Below are positions 8,198-17,895 of a DNA stretch of 64,000 nt, in pieces. This DNA comes from Ammoniphilus sp. CFH 90114 (GTDB lineage: Bacteria; Bacillota; Bacilli; Aneurinibacillales; RAOX-1). The notes under the pieces were generated by a model. The model was given only the letters and a program-made list of their open reading frames with translations. It ran no database searches and was not told where the DNA came from. The position numbers and the translations under genes were made by a program. The stretch covers positions 164,357-228,356 of the forward strand of contig NZ_SDLI01000009.1 of NCBI RefSeq assembly GCF_004123195.1, given 5' to 3'. Position 1 is the first letter of the stretch. The number at the start of each line of letters is the position of its first letter.

Positions 8198-8224
8198 AGG
8201 CATCCAGTCGGATGCCTTTTGCTT
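8196..8224 (+). terminator. Terminator of the cheX-mcp operon
   Basis: AAAGGCATCC and GGATGCCTTT (8196-8219) form a 10-bp stem with a 4-base loop, followed by a T-rich stretch. Confidence 0.85.
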
Positions 8225-8225
8225 T

Positions 8226-9401
8226 TTAACCCGGTACTTTAATTTTTTGTTTTCCCTTCTTGGGATCTCCATAAATAAGATTCGTAATACGTGGAGCAAA
8301 CTGAAATAGGAAAATCCCAAGCAACGCACTTAACAATATAAATAATCCTGAAAAGATCTTTATAGATCCTACGGCAATACTTGCAATAACGACAGAGAAT
8401 TCCCCTCTAGACGTCAGCGATAATCCTGCACGAAGAGAAACTCGTTTGGATAATCCATACCACATACCACCTAGTATTCCAACCAGGATTTTCGCTGCGA
8501 TAGACCATACCAATAAACTAATTAGAAGACCTACCAGCGGGATCTCTCCCTCAAACTTAATGGTCGTACCAAAGTAAAGGAAGAAAAGCGGTAGAAGCAA
8601 GTCTCTTAAAGGCAACATCTTATGCTCGATCTCCTCTGTCCTTCTCACCTCAGCCAACATCATTCCAGCCAAGAAGGCTCCTAACACCTCAGACAGACCT
8701 AAGAATAAGGCTAGTCCTCCGTAACTTAGCGCGATTCCTACCATAAGTAGAATAAATACATCTTCACTGAAGATCCGATCAAAAAACGAGCTTAATCTCT
8801 TAAAGAGGAGTTTCCCAAGTAAGATAGCTCCTAGAGACAACAAGACAATCTTACCTATGAGTAAAACAAGCTGAATAACTTCGAGTTCGTCCCCTTTATT
8901 CATGCCCATTAAAACGGCCACAAAAATAGGAGCAATAAGATCTTCAAAAATTAATAAGGCCAGAATAAATTCAGATTCGATATTAGCCATACGCTTAGAA
9001 CTTTCTAGAAGCTTCGCCGTAATGGACGAGCTTGTCGCATAGACTACCCCACCAATTAAAAACGAAGTTAAAAGATCCACCCCAAAGAGATAACATATCC
9101 CCATCGACACCCCTAAATTCAAGAATACATCCAGCAATCCAGCTGGCCATATTCGCTTAGCAATGCCTCCCAATTTATCGACAGGGAATTCCATACCCAA
9201 CAGAAAAAATAAAAGAACAATCCCCATTTCACTGCCTATGTGAATGAGTTCATTGTCTGTCATAAACTGTCCTAGACCAATCCCTAATAAGATATAGAGT
9301 ATGACACCTGGGAGTCTCACCTTCGTCCCTATAAAGCCGAATAAGAAAAGGGATAGTAAGATTAATCCCGCTCCCAAGAGAGTCGGAAAACCCTCATGCA
9401 T
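8226..9401 (-). CDS. khtU: K+/H+ antiporter membrane subunit (KhtU-like, CPA2)
   Basis: 391-residue polytopic membrane protein. The ATG at 9401 is chosen because GGGGAGG lies 10 bases upstream and it overlaps the preceding stop as TAATG; a longer frame to 9425 exists. It has the CPA2 fold with about 12 membrane segments, including GVILYILLGIGLGQFM, MGIVLLFFLLGMEFP and ALLIFEDLIAPIFVAVLMG, where the ED pair lies in the conserved ion-binding segment. No C-terminal nucleotide-binding domain is fused; that role is supplied by the adjacent khtT-like gene. In B. subtilis KhtTU exports K+ in exchange for protons and is activated through KhtT. The coupling ion here is inferred from homology. Confidence 0.88.
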   Translation of the reverse strand: MHEGFPTLLGAGLILLSLFLFGFIGTKVRLPGVILYILLGIGLGQFMTDNELIHIGSEMGIVLLFFLLGMEFPVDKLGGIAKRIWPAGLLDVFLNLGVSMGICYLFGVDLLTSFLIGGVVYATSSSITAKLLESSKRMANIESEFILALLIFEDLIAPIFVAVLMGMNKGDELEVIQLVLLIGKIVLLSLGAILLGKLLFKRLSSFFDRIFSEDVFILLMVGIALSYGGLALFLGLSEVLGAFLAGMMLAEVRRTEEIEHKMLPLRDLLLPLFFLYFGTTIKFEGEIPLVGLLISLLVWSIAAKILVGILGGMWYGLSKRVSLRAGLSLTSRGEFSVVIASIAVGSIKIFSGLFILLSALLGIFLFQFAPRITNLIYGDPKKGKQKIKVPG

Positions 9402-9895
9402 TAAGTCGTTTCCTCCCCTCGACACAGCGCTTCAAGAGCGCTCATTTGGTCTCTTTTACCAACAGTCATTAATGTATCCCCAGCATGGATAACAACATGA
9501 ATATCTGGAACAGGAATCACATCCTCTCCCTTGACAATCCCAATGATGGAGGCGCCTGTTTTCGTTCGGATTTGTGACTCGGCAATTGTCTTTTGGACCA
9601 GTGGAGAGGCTGGACTTACGTCTACCCACTCAATAATGATTTGATTCTTAAACATCTTCATCTTATCCATATCCACCGGTTGGAACATGGCGCCTAAGAG
9701 CTGGGCTCCAAACTCCCTCGTTTCTTCCCCTGTCAAATTAATAGAGAAATCAGCCTCATCATTGTCTGCATCTTCAAAAAAGTATAATTCACGCTTTCCT
9801 GTATGATGAACAATAAGGACAATCATACTCTGTTCAGCCGTAATAAACGAAAGCTTCTTTCCAATACCCGGAAGGTCCGCTGCTTTTATTTTCAT
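9401..9895 (-). CDS. khtT: KhtT-like regulatory subunit with TrkA-C domain
   Basis: 164 residues. The N-terminal half (MKIKAADLPGIGKKLSF..) matches the KhtT N-domain. The C-terminal half is a TrkA-C/RCK-C module (KTGASIIGIVKGEDVIPVPD and HAGDTLMTVGKRDQMSALEAL) of the type that binds regulatory nucleotides such as cyclic-di-AMP in Bacillus KhtT. The stop overlaps the khtU start by one base, so the two subunits are translationally coupled and the antiporter is a two-component unit. No khtS-like small gene was recognised upstream. Confidence 0.88.
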   Translation of the reverse strand: MKIKAADLPGIGKKLSFITAEQSMIVLIVHHTGKRELYFFEDADNDEADFSINLTGEETREFGAQLLGAMFQPVDMDKMKMFKNQIIIEWVDVSPASPLVQKTIAESQIRTKTGASIIGIVKGEDVIPVPDIHVVIHAGDTLMTVGKRDQMSALEALCRGEETT

Positions 9896-9992
9896 TTCTT
9901 TCTACCCACCTTTTTTATTTCCTTCATTCTTACGTTCTAGTTTAAACAACTTCCCATCAGATGTCTAATAATGGAACCAAAGAAAAACAGGT

Positions 9993-10025
9993 AAAAAAAA
10001 GGCCCACAGCATTTTAGCTGCAGGC
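9993..10025 (-). terminator. Terminator of the ger operon
   Basis: On the minus strand GCCTGCAGC pairs with GCTGTGGGC (10002-10025, two G-U pairs) and is followed by eight T residues. Confidence 0.82.
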
Positions 10026-10109
10026 AATTATGGAGGAGAAACTTTTCGAGTTAGGATTATCAGTATGGCCCAAATTCAGGTCTAAATATACACTTTGATT
10101 GAGCCCTCT

Positions 10110-11207
10110 TTAGTGGATTACTCCAGATCCTAAGACTTTCGTTTTTACCTGTATGTCAAAGTCAGCATTCTGATAAAGATGCCCTCTCCATTGATCCCAC
10201 TCATGCTCGTTGTCAAAGCTCTGTGCCATATAAGCAAGACCGAATCCAACCGGGTCAAATTTTTCCTTTTGTAGCTTAGTTAGAACCTCTTTAATTTGTT
10301 TCTTCATTTCTTTTTCAATCAATCTTTCAACATCACGCAGTTGATTATCCTTAATACTCCTGTTTGATTCCTCTATAATCCCCTCCATGCTATAGGTAAC
10401 CTTGATGATGACCTCCCCTTTTTCCTTTTCTTCCACTTGGTAATCTGCTTCTATGTGTTCTACATTTGCGACAAACTTCCAATCCCCCTGTTCAACAATC
10501 ACATTGGTTCTTCGAATATGAGCCGTTGTAATCATCGGATGGATGACCTTGGTTTCCGCAGGAGTTAAAAATAATTTTTTTACTCCTCCTCCATCAAATA
10601 CAACCGTTTTATTAATTTTTAATAAATCTTTATTTGCTTCAATCACAGGGAGAATGGCATCCACCCCTCTCTCGAACAATCTTCTTCTAAAATCAAATAA
10701 ATAAACCGTAACCGTATAGATAGATTCCGAACCTTCTCCACCGAAGGTGAGGAACAAAGCGTTAGAAGGCAAACGCTCTGACTTAGGTTTAATCTCCAAG
10801 ATGGTTTTTGCATCAGGTACTCCTGTCGCCATGTACGCAATCTTTTGAATGTCTCGACGCCGCATCATCCAATCGGTCAGTTCTTCCATATCTCTCTCTA
10901 ACATTTCTTTTCCTATAATAATCGCTTTCGCATGACTAAAATCTAGTTCCTTATCCACTGTCGATTTGATAAGGCGAACAGCTTCGGCAATGGTTTTAGC
11001 TTCTTGCTCAACCAAAATAAACTCGCTTTCTCCACTTTTGATTTCTCCTGTAGGAATGGCTAATTTGAGAATAACTTTGTATTTTTCCTGCTCGCTTTCT
11101 GGTTTATCAATTCCAATATTGACCACAAAATATCGTTTATCAATATCTTTAAAACCACACCCTGGTAATAACAGACTAGCGACCATTAGAAGAAGCAGTA
11201 TTCGCAT
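10110..11207 (-). CDS. Spore germination lipoprotein, GerC subunit (Ger(x)C family)
   Basis: 365 residues with a lipoprotein signal peptide: a hydrophobic N-terminus MRILLLLMVASLLLPGCGF with the lipobox LPGC, so Cys17 is the likely lipidated residue. The mature part starts with KDIDKRYFVVNIGIDKP, the conserved Ger(x)C opening block, and contains the family SHAKAIIIGKEMLE and RREDI-like RRRDIQKIAYM motifs. GerC subunits sit on the outer face of the spore inner membrane and are needed for response to nutrient germinants together with the A and B subunits. Its start overlaps the gerB-type gene by 32 bases, showing operon coupling. Confidence 0.93.
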   Translation of the reverse strand: MRILLLLMVASLLLPGCGFKDIDKRYFVVNIGIDKPESEQEKYKVILKLAIPTGEIKSGESEFILVEQEAKTIAEAVRLIKSTVDKELDFSHAKAIIIGKEMLERDMEELTDWMMRRRDIQKIAYMATGVPDAKTILEIKPKSERLPSNALFLTFGGEGSESIYTVTVYLFDFRRRLFERGVDAILPVIEANKDLLKINKTVVFDGGGVKKLFLTPAETKVIHPMITTAHIRRTNVIVEQGDWKFVANVEHIEADYQVEEKEKGEVIIKVTYSMEGIIEESNRSIKDNQLRDVERLIEKEMKKQIKEVLTKLQKEKFDPVGFGLAYMAQSFDNEHEWDQWRGHLYQNADFDIQVKTKVLGSGVIH

Positions 11208-12294
11208 GTCGCTTCACCTTCCTTGATATCCAGTACAGTAAGAGGACGATGATAATTTCACTCGGCAACCGAAGACTTAACCACCATATTGAAATGCGAA
11301 GGAGGTCTACTTCATTAAGAAAAACATCCCAGATAACCGTGAATGCACCAAAACAAGCCAGCACCATCCATTGGAACCGCTTCTTCTTTTTCTCCTCTTG
11401 AGATGGAGAAATGAGGCTCTCCACTAGTTTTAAACCTACGTGCCAATGAATCAAGGTACTTAAAAGTGAAATACTCAAATAGAGCAAAAGAAAGATAAAC
11501 ACCATTCGTTCTACAGGACCTAGTTCCATTCGAATGGAGTCAGCTGTCGTTACCCATGGATAAATATAAGATCCAACGCCTATCGTCCCGTGATAGCCAA
11601 TAGGCATGAAAAATGTAGTAGCTAAGTTTAATAAACCAATCCCCCCGACAACAGGGAACCATTTCAAGGGGATGCTTTGAGTAAATACACGATGAAAAAT
11701 AATCATATTGGCATACCCAGTAAAAATATAAGTTGCTGCAGACAAGGCTTCCCAGGATGGCCAGCTCCAAGCATAGGTCAAGATCTGTCGAACAGCAAAC
11801 CAATCCATATAAGGACTCGTCAACCCCTTGATAAAGATTAATACGATTAACGGGACATTTATCACCAAGATGATCTCAAGAATATACAACACTTGCTTCG
11901 TTGTTGAATTGGCCAAAAAAATGACAATAAGTACAAATAAAAAGGTCATCTCCCATTCCGGCATCTCCGGATTCATAAAACGAATAACAATATCACTATA
12001 TGAGGCAATAGTCACAAATCCGGCAAAAAACCAAGCTGGAATAAGAAAGATGAGAAAAAAGGTTCTTAACCAGAAAGGAACATGCTGTTGAAGGATCTCC
12101 GGTACTCCTTGTTTAGGAAAAACCTCAACAGACTTAAAAAAAAGCATGGCGATACTGGTACTTAAAATACTGCCAAGAAGTATCGCCATAATGGCTCCGT
12201 CAAAACGTTCTCCAATAAGGATGAGAGGAACAAAGGCCACGACATTTGAAATCATATTTAACAAAATAATGTAATATATATATCTCGTCTTCAT
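11176..12294 (-). CDS. Spore germination permease, GerB subunit (APC-like)
   Basis: 372 residues, about ten predicted membrane segments and no signal peptide cleavage site. Blocks such as FPKQGVPEILQQHVPFW, FWLRTFFLIFLIPAWFFAGF and ANMIIFHRVFTQ fit the GerAB/GerBB/GerKB family, amino-acid-permease-like proteins that bind the germinant within the membrane. It overlaps the upstream gerA-type gene by four bases (ATGA) and the downstream gerC-type gene by 32. Germinant identity cannot be inferred. Confidence 0.93.
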   Translation of the reverse strand: MKTRYIYYIILLNMISNVVAFVPLILIGERFDGAIMAILLGSILSTSIAMLFFKSVEVFPKQGVPEILQQHVPFWLRTFFLIFLIPAWFFAGFVTIASYSDIVIRFMNPEMPEWEMTFLFVLIVIFLANSTTKQVLYILEIILVINVPLIVLIFIKGLTSPYMDWFAVRQILTYAWSWPSWEALSAATYIFTGYANMIIFHRVFTQSIPLKWFPVVGGIGLLNLATTFFMPIGYHGTIGVGSYIYPWVTTADSIRMELGPVERMVFIFLLLYLSISLLSTLIHWHVGLKLVESLISPSQEEKKKKRFQWMVLACFGAFTVIWDVFLNEVDLLRISIWWLSLRLPSEIIIVLLLYWISRKVKRHANTASSNGR

Positions 12295-13649
12295 GAAGCA
12301 TTTTCCTTTTCATTTAAAAGATCCTTATCGTTACTTCCTAAAAAGAGACGGAGGTAGGGTTGTCCAAAGCTGTCAAGTTTGCACAAATACCCGAAAAGCA
12401 AGAGCATTCCTGCCATTAGTCCAACTAATCCATACCAAGTAGTGAGCAGCAAAACAAAGTATTTACTAACCCGTAACGAAAACCCCATGGCATTAATGGG
12501 AATCACAAAGTTGGAAATGGCAACCGCCGCAACGAGAATGATCATGATATTCGAAACAAGACCTGCTTCTGTTGCAGCCTGACCTAAAATCAAACCGCCT
12601 ACCGTCGTGGCTGTTGATCCAATGGTCTTAGGTAAGCGAATAGAGGCTTCCGTAAGCAATTCCATCATAATAAGCATAAATAAAACCTCAAGGTAGGACG
12701 GATAAGGAACCCCTACTCGACTTCCTGCGATAGATAAAGCTAATTGAACCTGAAACAGCTCAGGATTAAAAGACGTGACCCCGACGTACAAGGACGGTAA
12801 AACCAAGCTAATCGACAGCCCTAAATAGCGAAGAGCAATGATAAAACGACTTACACCCCAGGATTGGTAGATATCCTCCATAGATGACATGAAATCATAA
12901 AAAACAGCTGGAGCCAAAAGAACGAACGGAGTTCCATTGATCATTAGTACAACTTTACCTTGAGCTAAGTTCAAGGCTACCCGGTCTGGTCGCTCGGTAA
13001 TCATACTTGTGGGAAATAAAGTGATCTTCTGTTTGTTTAATCTCTGCTCCAACTCCCCTACCGCTTGCAAGCTTTTTCCTTTGATCTGGCTCAGCCGGTT
13101 CTTGATTTCTTGTAAACGATCACGATTAACGTATTGGGAATCATAGAGGATATACACCGTTTCTGGAATATCTATCTCAAGGACTTGTGTTTCTACCATT
13201 AGGGTAGATTGACGATAACGATGCCGAATCAGATTCAAATTGACTTCGACATTCTCACTAAAGCCAAATTGAGGTCCTTGGATGACGGTTTCTATTGTTG
13301 ATTCCCTAACGGTGTTATTGACTGCCTTTTTCACGTCAAGAATATAGATTTGCTGACCGCAGAATAACACGAGGTTTCCTTCTATGATCTTTTTCCTTAG
13401 GTCGTCTGTTTCCCTAAACGCTGACGTGTTAGGTAATGAGCGAATATACCGCGAAAACCCATCATCTCCGTCCAATTCATAAAAAGGCTTGAAAATAATC
13501 GCTTGAATTTTAGTCTCATCTGTCAAAGACTTAAAATAAACCAACTGAATTTCATGGTGCATGTTCTTAGAGGTTTGAAACACAGCATCCTTAGAAAGAT
13601 GAAACTCATCCCATAATGCCTCATAGAGGGCTTTACTTTTCCAGTACAT
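12291..13649 (-). CDS. Spore germination receptor, GerA subunit
   Basis: 452 residues, slightly shorter than typical GerAA proteins (about 480) because the N-terminal tail is short. The soluble N-terminal domain includes YLPD/ELDGDDGF-like segments and the hallmark QGPQFGFSENVEVNLNLIRH, with RNxx/IRHRY. Membrane segments follow, including the conserved SYLEVLFMLIMMELLTEASI and RLPKTIGSTATTVGGLILGQ. GerA subunits form oligomeric germinant-gated complexes in the spore inner membrane. First gene of a complete A-B-C operon. A GGGGGA element lies about 14 bases upstream of the ATG. This is the usual tricistronic architecture. Confidence 0.95.
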   Translation of the reverse strand: MYWKSKALYEALWDEFHLSKDAVFQTSKNMHHEIQLVYFKSLTDETKIQAIIFKPFYELDGDDGFSRYIRSLPNTSAFRETDDLRKKIIEGNLVLFCGQQIYILDVKKAVNNTVRESTIETVIQGPQFGFSENVEVNLNLIRHRYRQSTLMVETQVLEIDIPETVYILYDSQYVNRDRLQEIKNRLSQIKGKSLQAVGELEQRLNKQKITLFPTSMITERPDRVALNLAQGKVVLMINGTPFVLLAPAVFYDFMSSMEDIYQSWGVSRFIIALRYLGLSISLVLPSLYVGVTSFNPELFQVQLALSIAGSRVGVPYPSYLEVLFMLIMMELLTEASIRLPKTIGSTATTVGGLILGQAATEAGLVSNIMIILVAAVAISNFVIPINAMGFSLRVSKYFVLLLTTWYGLVGLMAGMLLLFGYLCKLDSFGQPYLRLFLGSNDKDLLNEKENAS

Positions 13650-13757
13650 TGATACAATCCCATCCCCCTAGTTATGAAGAAAATAAATCCGCCACTCTTC
13701 TCAATAGGGTTAGGTTTTGCCATTTTGGACCAAATTATGTTGAATATTCATTTTCCG

Positions 13758-13788
13758 TAAAAAAAACCACTCCTCTAAGGGTGGTTTT
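13758..13788 (-). terminator. Terminator of selO
   Basis: On the minus strand ACCACCC/GAGTGGT-type arms (about 13768-13787) close a small loop and are followed by a run of eight T residues. Confidence 0.78.
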
Positions 13789-13815
13789 CTGTTTAACGTC
13801 TATCTATTTCTAATT

Positions 13816-15291
13816 TTACGTACCGCAAAAGGTTCGATAGGGACGAGCAGATGCTTCTGGAAGTTGGCAGTAATCGGCCTTTTCCGGGTCGTACGCATAT
13901 GGTTTTGCAAGAACCTCGAGAAGCCGCTCCACTACACTGTAGTCTTCTCGCTTCACTGCAGCCTCTAATGCCTCTTCAACCCGATGGTTGCGAGGGATAA
14001 CCGATGGATTGGAACTACGCATCAGCTCATATGAGGAGGCTTCCGGTTCCTGCTGCCTTCCTCGTCTCTCCTGCCATCTCTTGAGCCACTGTGCAAACGC
14101 TTGGTCATCAGAAAGAACGGTATCTTCAGGCTTACCAAGGGTTAAGGCACGGAAGGTATTCGTAAAGTCAGCACGATTCTTCTGCATCACACTGAGCAGA
14201 TCTTCGAAAAGAGATTCATCCCCCTCCTCTTCGTTAAAGATCCCGAGCTTCCCTCTCATCCCAGCCAGCCAGTTGCGTTTATAAAGATCGGTAAATTGAG
14301 ATAGCGCATCCTGAGCGAGCTCGATGGCCTGGTCTTGATTCTCATGGAGCAATGGCAACAGAGTTTCGGCAAATCTTGCGAGGTTCCATACGCCAATAGG
14401 CGGCTGGTTCCCATAGGCATAGCGGCCTTGACGGTCAATGGAACTGAAAACTGTTGCCGGATCATAGCTGTCCATGAAGGCGCAAGGACCATAGTCAATG
14501 GTTTCTCCGCTAACGGTCATGTTGTCGGTGTTCATCACGCCGTGAATAAAGCCAACCAGTTGCCATTTTGTAATAAGAGAAGCCTGACGCTTAATTACTT
14601 GCTTTAACAGTGAAAGAAATCGATTCTCATCGTGTTCAACTTCTGGGAAATGTCTCTTAAGTGCATAATCCGCAAGTGTCCGGACATCTTCAACAGTTCC
14701 CCAGTTAGCAACATATTGAAAGGTTCCGACACGCAGATGACTGGCAGCCACTCGAGTCAGGATAGCACCTGGCAGCTCCGTTTCCCGGTATACAATTTCA
14801 CCGGTTGTCACTACCGCTAGACTACGGGTGGTTGGAATGCCAAGTGCATGCATGGCCTCACTAATAATGTATTCACGCAACATCGGTCCAAGAGCTGCTC
14901 GACCATCTCCCCCACGGGAATAGGGGGTTCTACCTGGACCCTTAAGCTGAATATCAAAACGTTCGCCAGAAGGTGTAATCTGTTCACCAATTAATACAGC
15001 CCGACCATCCCCTAGCATGGTAAAATGACCGAATTGATGTCCTGCATAAGCTTGAGCAAGTGGGAAAGCCCCTCCAGGAATGCGATTTCCAGCTAACACT
15101 TCTACACCTTCATCGCTTTCCAGTGGCTCTTCCTTCAAACCGAGGGCAGCTGCCAGCGGATGATTCAGTATGACCATCTTTGGTGAACGGACCGGGATAG
15201 GGTTGTGACTAGAAAAAAAGGATTGCGGCAGACGAGAGTAACTGTTGTCAAAGTTCCATCCCATGTTTCTTGTTTCTTTATCCTTTGTCAA
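13816..15291 (-). CDS. selO: SelO family protein adenylyltransferase (YdiU)
   Basis: 491 residues from a TTG start with AAGGAGGAG upstream. The family opening [11 protein letters not shown] is at residue 13. The pseudokinase core has [61 protein letters not shown] and the metal-binding segment [20 protein letters not shown]. SelO proteins bind ATP in an inverted orientation and AMPylate protein Ser/Thr/Tyr residues, linked to redox stress. The C-terminus ends in YRTFCGT, so a single Cys replaces the selenocysteine seen in some eukaryotic homologues. It stands alone between a terminator and the methyltransferase gene upstream. Confidence 0.95.
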   Translation of the reverse strand: MTKDKETRNMGWNFDNSYSRLPQSFFSSHNPIPVRSPKMVILNHPLAAALGLKEEPLESDEGVEVLAGNRIPGGAFPLAQAYAGHQFGHFTMLGDGRAVLIGEQITPSGERFDIQLKGPGRTPYSRGGDGRAALGPMLREYIISEAMHALGIPTTRSLAVVTTGEIVYRETELPGAILTRVAASHLRVGTFQYVANWGTVEDVRTLADYALKRHFPEVEHDENRFLSLLKQVIKRQASLITKWQLVGFIHGVMNTDNMTVSGETIDYGPCAFMDSYDPATVFSSIDRQGRYAYGNQPPIGVWNLARFAETLLPLLHENQDQAIELAQDALSQFTDLYKRNWLAGMRGKLGIFNEEEGDESLFEDLLSVMQKNRADFTNTFRALTLGKPEDTVLSDDQAFAQWLKRWQERRGRQQEPEASSYELMRSSNPSVIPRNHRVEEALEAAVKREDYSVVERLLEVLAKPYAYDPEKADYCQLPEASARPYRTFCGT

Positions 15292-15324
15292 GCGGATCTC
15301 CTCCTTATGTAATAGTATTTACCA

Positions 15325-16719
15325 TTACCTCTTCTCTAACAACGTTACACTCTCCACATGCGCTGTCTGTGGGAACATATCGACGGGTTGAACCCACTTG
15401 ATATCATAACCTTGGGCCAAGAGGCTGCAATCTTTCGCAAGGGTCGAAGGATTACAGGATACATAGACGATTCTTTTGGGCTTAACACTTAATAGAGCTC
15501 TAAGAAGCTGTTCATCACAGCCTGTACGAGGGGGATCGACAACCACAACATTCGGTTTCAACCCTTGCTTAACCCATTGTGGTAAGAGCTGTTCCGCTTT
15601 TCCTACATAGAAGCTAGCGTTCGAAATTCCACTTTGCTTCGCATTATGGCGGGCATCTTCTACAGCCTCTTGAATGACCTCAATCCCTCGCACCTCACCA
15701 GCGTCAGGAGCAAGCCAGAGCCCGATCGTCCCTACTCCACAATAAGCATCTACGACTAATTCCTTCCCTGTCAGTCCTGCGGCTTTTCTGACGGAGCTAT
15801 ACAATTTTATCGTTTGTTCAGGATTAAGCTGAAAGAAAGCACGAGGAGAAAGAGAAAATTGCACTTCTCCTAACTTCTCATCAATCGTTGCTTCTCCCCA
15901 GAGCACTTTCGTCCTATCTCCAAAGATGAGAGAAGTTTTCTTGTCATTAATGTTTTGCATGATACTCTGGACAAACGGCATACGATGGCGAAGCTCCAGA
16001 ATTAATTCCTTTACCTTTGGGATCTCATCGCTTACGGTCACGAGGGTGAGTTGAGCATTCTCTGTTTGAAAACCGACTCTAGCGACGACAGTACGAATCA
16101 CTCCGGTTCTCTTTCGCTCGTTATAAATAGGAATCCCTAGTTGTTCAAGAACGTCACGGGTAGTTTGAACGATTTGATTCGTGATAGGATGCTGAATAGG
16201 GCAATCCGATATGTCAATTAACTGGTGAGTCCCCGCCGCGAATAAACCCGTAATCACTTTCCCATTGGCAAGACCCACTTGCAGCTGTGCTTTATTTCGG
16301 TAACTCCAAGGGTGATCCATTCCTAAAGTTTCGTGAATGACAAGTGGCTTGTCTGTTTTCATATAGCGGCTAAAAGCCTCGACTACAAGTTCTTTTTTCG
16401 ATTGAAGCTGGCCTTCATAGTTCATATGCTGAAGCTGACAACCACCGCATTCGTGATAGACGGGACACATTGGTTTAATACGATGCGGTGATTTCTCTTT
16501 TACTCTGACTAACTCTGCATAAGCTAAGTTCTTTTCCACCTTTTTCACTTCAGCTACAGCGACTTCACCCGGCAGGGCACCATCAATGAATACAATCTTT
16601 TTCTTGTAATAGCCAACCCCTTCTCCATTAATGCCCAACCGCTTAATGGTTACCATAATCACCTGTCCTACTTGCATTACGTCCTTTTGATTCAACGGCT
16701 TCGTTTTCATTTCACTCAT
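15325..16719 (-). CDS. RlmCD/TrmA-family RNA (uracil-5-)-methyltransferase, first paralogue
   Basis: 464 residues from the ATG at 16719 (an ATG at 16710 is equally possible; AGGAAGGG precedes both). An N-terminal TRAM domain (VGQVIMVTIKRLGINGEGVG) is followed by an iron-sulfur Cys cluster (CPVYHECGGCQLQHM). The SAM-binding domain carries VVDAYCGVGTIGLWLA, and the catalytic region VVDPPRTGCDEQLL and [12 protein letters not shown] holds the nucleophilic Cys. Such enzymes make 5-methyluridine in 23S rRNA (U747/U1939) or tRNA. A second, divergent copy lies at 35944-37326 next to dgkB; that copy has the synteny of B. subtilis rlmCD, so this one resembles the extra paralogue. Confidence 0.9.
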   Translation of the reverse strand: MSEMKTKPLNQKDVMQVGQVIMVTIKRLGINGEGVGYYKKKIVFIDGALPGEVAVAEVKKVEKNLAYAELVRVKEKSPHRIKPMCPVYHECGGCQLQHMNYEGQLQSKKELVVEAFSRYMKTDKPLVIHETLGMDHPWSYRNKAQLQVGLANGKVITGLFAAGTHQLIDISDCPIQHPITNQIVQTTRDVLEQLGIPIYNERKRTGVIRTVVARVGFQTENAQLTLVTVSDEIPKVKELILELRHRMPFVQSIMQNINDKKTSLIFGDRTKVLWGEATIDEKLGEVQFSLSPRAFFQLNPEQTIKLYSSVRKAAGLTGKELVVDAYCGVGTIGLWLAPDAGEVRGIEVIQEAVEDARHNAKQSGISNASFYVGKAEQLLPQWVKQGLKPNVVVVDPPRTGCDEQLLRALLSVKPKRIVYVSCNPSTLAKDCSLLAQGYDIKWVQPVDMFPQTAHVESVTLLEKR

Positions 16720-16760
16720 TCCCTTCCTAGAAAAACCTCGTTGGCCGCAAGCCGCCTGCC

Positions 16761-16789
16761 AAAAAAAATCCAACAGCATCACCGTTGGA
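16761..16789 (-). terminator. Terminator of the proline dehydrogenase gene
   Basis: On the minus strand TCCAAC and GTTGGA (16769-16788) form a stem followed by eight T residues. Confidence 0.85.
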
Positions 16790-16798
16790 ATCATCCGT

Positions 16799-17716
16799 TT
16801 ATTTTCTGAGCAACCCTTTTAATACAAAAGCGACATTAGCAGGTCGTTCCGCTAGACGCCTCATAAAGTAGCCATACCAATCATTCCCGTAAGGTACATA
16901 GACTCTCATTCTATAACCTTGCCTGCTGAGTTCTAACTGGGTAGCCGTCCTTATACCGTATAACATCTGGAATTCAAATTGATCACGGGAGAGACTTAGT
17001 TTCTTCTCTAATTCTTTTGTATGCTCAATGATGGCGTCATCATGTGTAGCAACAGCAGTATAAGATCCGCTCTCTAAGTGTAACGAAATAAGTTTCTTGA
17101 AGTTATCATCTACATCCTTCTTCAATGGAAAAGCAACATCTTCAGGCTCCTTGTACGCCCCTTTAACTAAACGAAGATTAATACGCTCTACTCCAAGACG
17201 TCTTACATCTTCTTCACTCTTATAAAGATAAGCTTGGATTACCGTTCCAACATTATCGTATTCTTTTCTCAGCTCACGAAGAATTTCTAAGGTGATTTCG
17301 TTATGGGCATAATCTTCCATATCTATCCTAACAAAGTTACCATACTTCGAGGCGGTATCCAAGATCCTTCGCATATGGGAAACACATAAGTCACGGCTAA
17401 TATCAAGTCCGAGCTGGGTCATTTTTAAGGATAAATTACAATCTACACCAGCCGCTGCAATGGCCTCCAGCGTTTTAATACAATAATCGGCAGCCTCGTT
17501 AGCTTCCTGCTCATGGAAGACAAACTCTCCTAAGTGGTCCAAGGTACAGGTTAGACCTTTTTCATTTAATTCACGAACTTTCACAATGGCCTCATCGATG
17601 GTCTCACCGGCAACAACCCGATGCGCGCCAAACCTAAGTCCCCACTTTTTCGCCATCTGATTGAGCATTTGATTCTTAGATAAAGCCAGAAAAAAATTCT
17701 TTAACACCGTTTCCAC
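16799..17716 (-). CDS. Proline dehydrogenase (monofunctional, PutB/FadM type)
   Basis: 305 residues from a GTG start with AGGAGG upstream. The FAD-binding TIM barrel is shown by AHRVVAGETIDEAI, FVRIDMEDYAHNEITLE, VIQAYLYKSEEDVRRL, RLVKGAYKEPEDVAFP and the C-terminal YVPYGNDWYGYFMRRLAERPANV. The last contains the conserved substrate-binding RRxxERPxN motif. It oxidises proline to delta-1-pyrroline-5-carboxylate with FAD, passing electrons to quinones at the membrane. The next enzyme, the glutamate-semialdehyde dehydrogenase at 52529, is 35 kb away, unlike B. subtilis where the two genes are adjacent. Confidence 0.95.
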   Translation of the reverse strand: METVLKNFFLALSKNQMLNQMAKKWGLRFGAHRVVAGETIDEAIVKVRELNEKGLTCTLDHLGEFVFHEQEANEAADYCIKTLEAIAAAGVDCNLSLKMTQLGLDISRDLCVSHMRRILDTASKYGNFVRIDMEDYAHNEITLEILRELRKEYDNVGTVIQAYLYKSEEDVRRLGVERINLRLVKGAYKEPEDVAFPLKKDVDDNFKKLISLHLESGSYTAVATHDDAIIEHTKELEKKLSLSRDQFEFQMLYGIRTATQLELSRQGYRMRVYVPYGNDWYGYFMRRLAERPANVAFVLKGLLRK

Positions 17717-17895
17717 TTTGGATTCCTCCTAGACTGCATTATTCCACTATATCCTATTATTCCTAGTGCAAACTTATTTTATTGTACGAGAAAACCTGTG
17801 AATTGGTGTTGTTTCCTTAACTTACTACGATCATTTTCAGCTTTTTTCTGATAAAATCATAACTAGTAAAATGTACGGAATGGAGGAATTAACCC

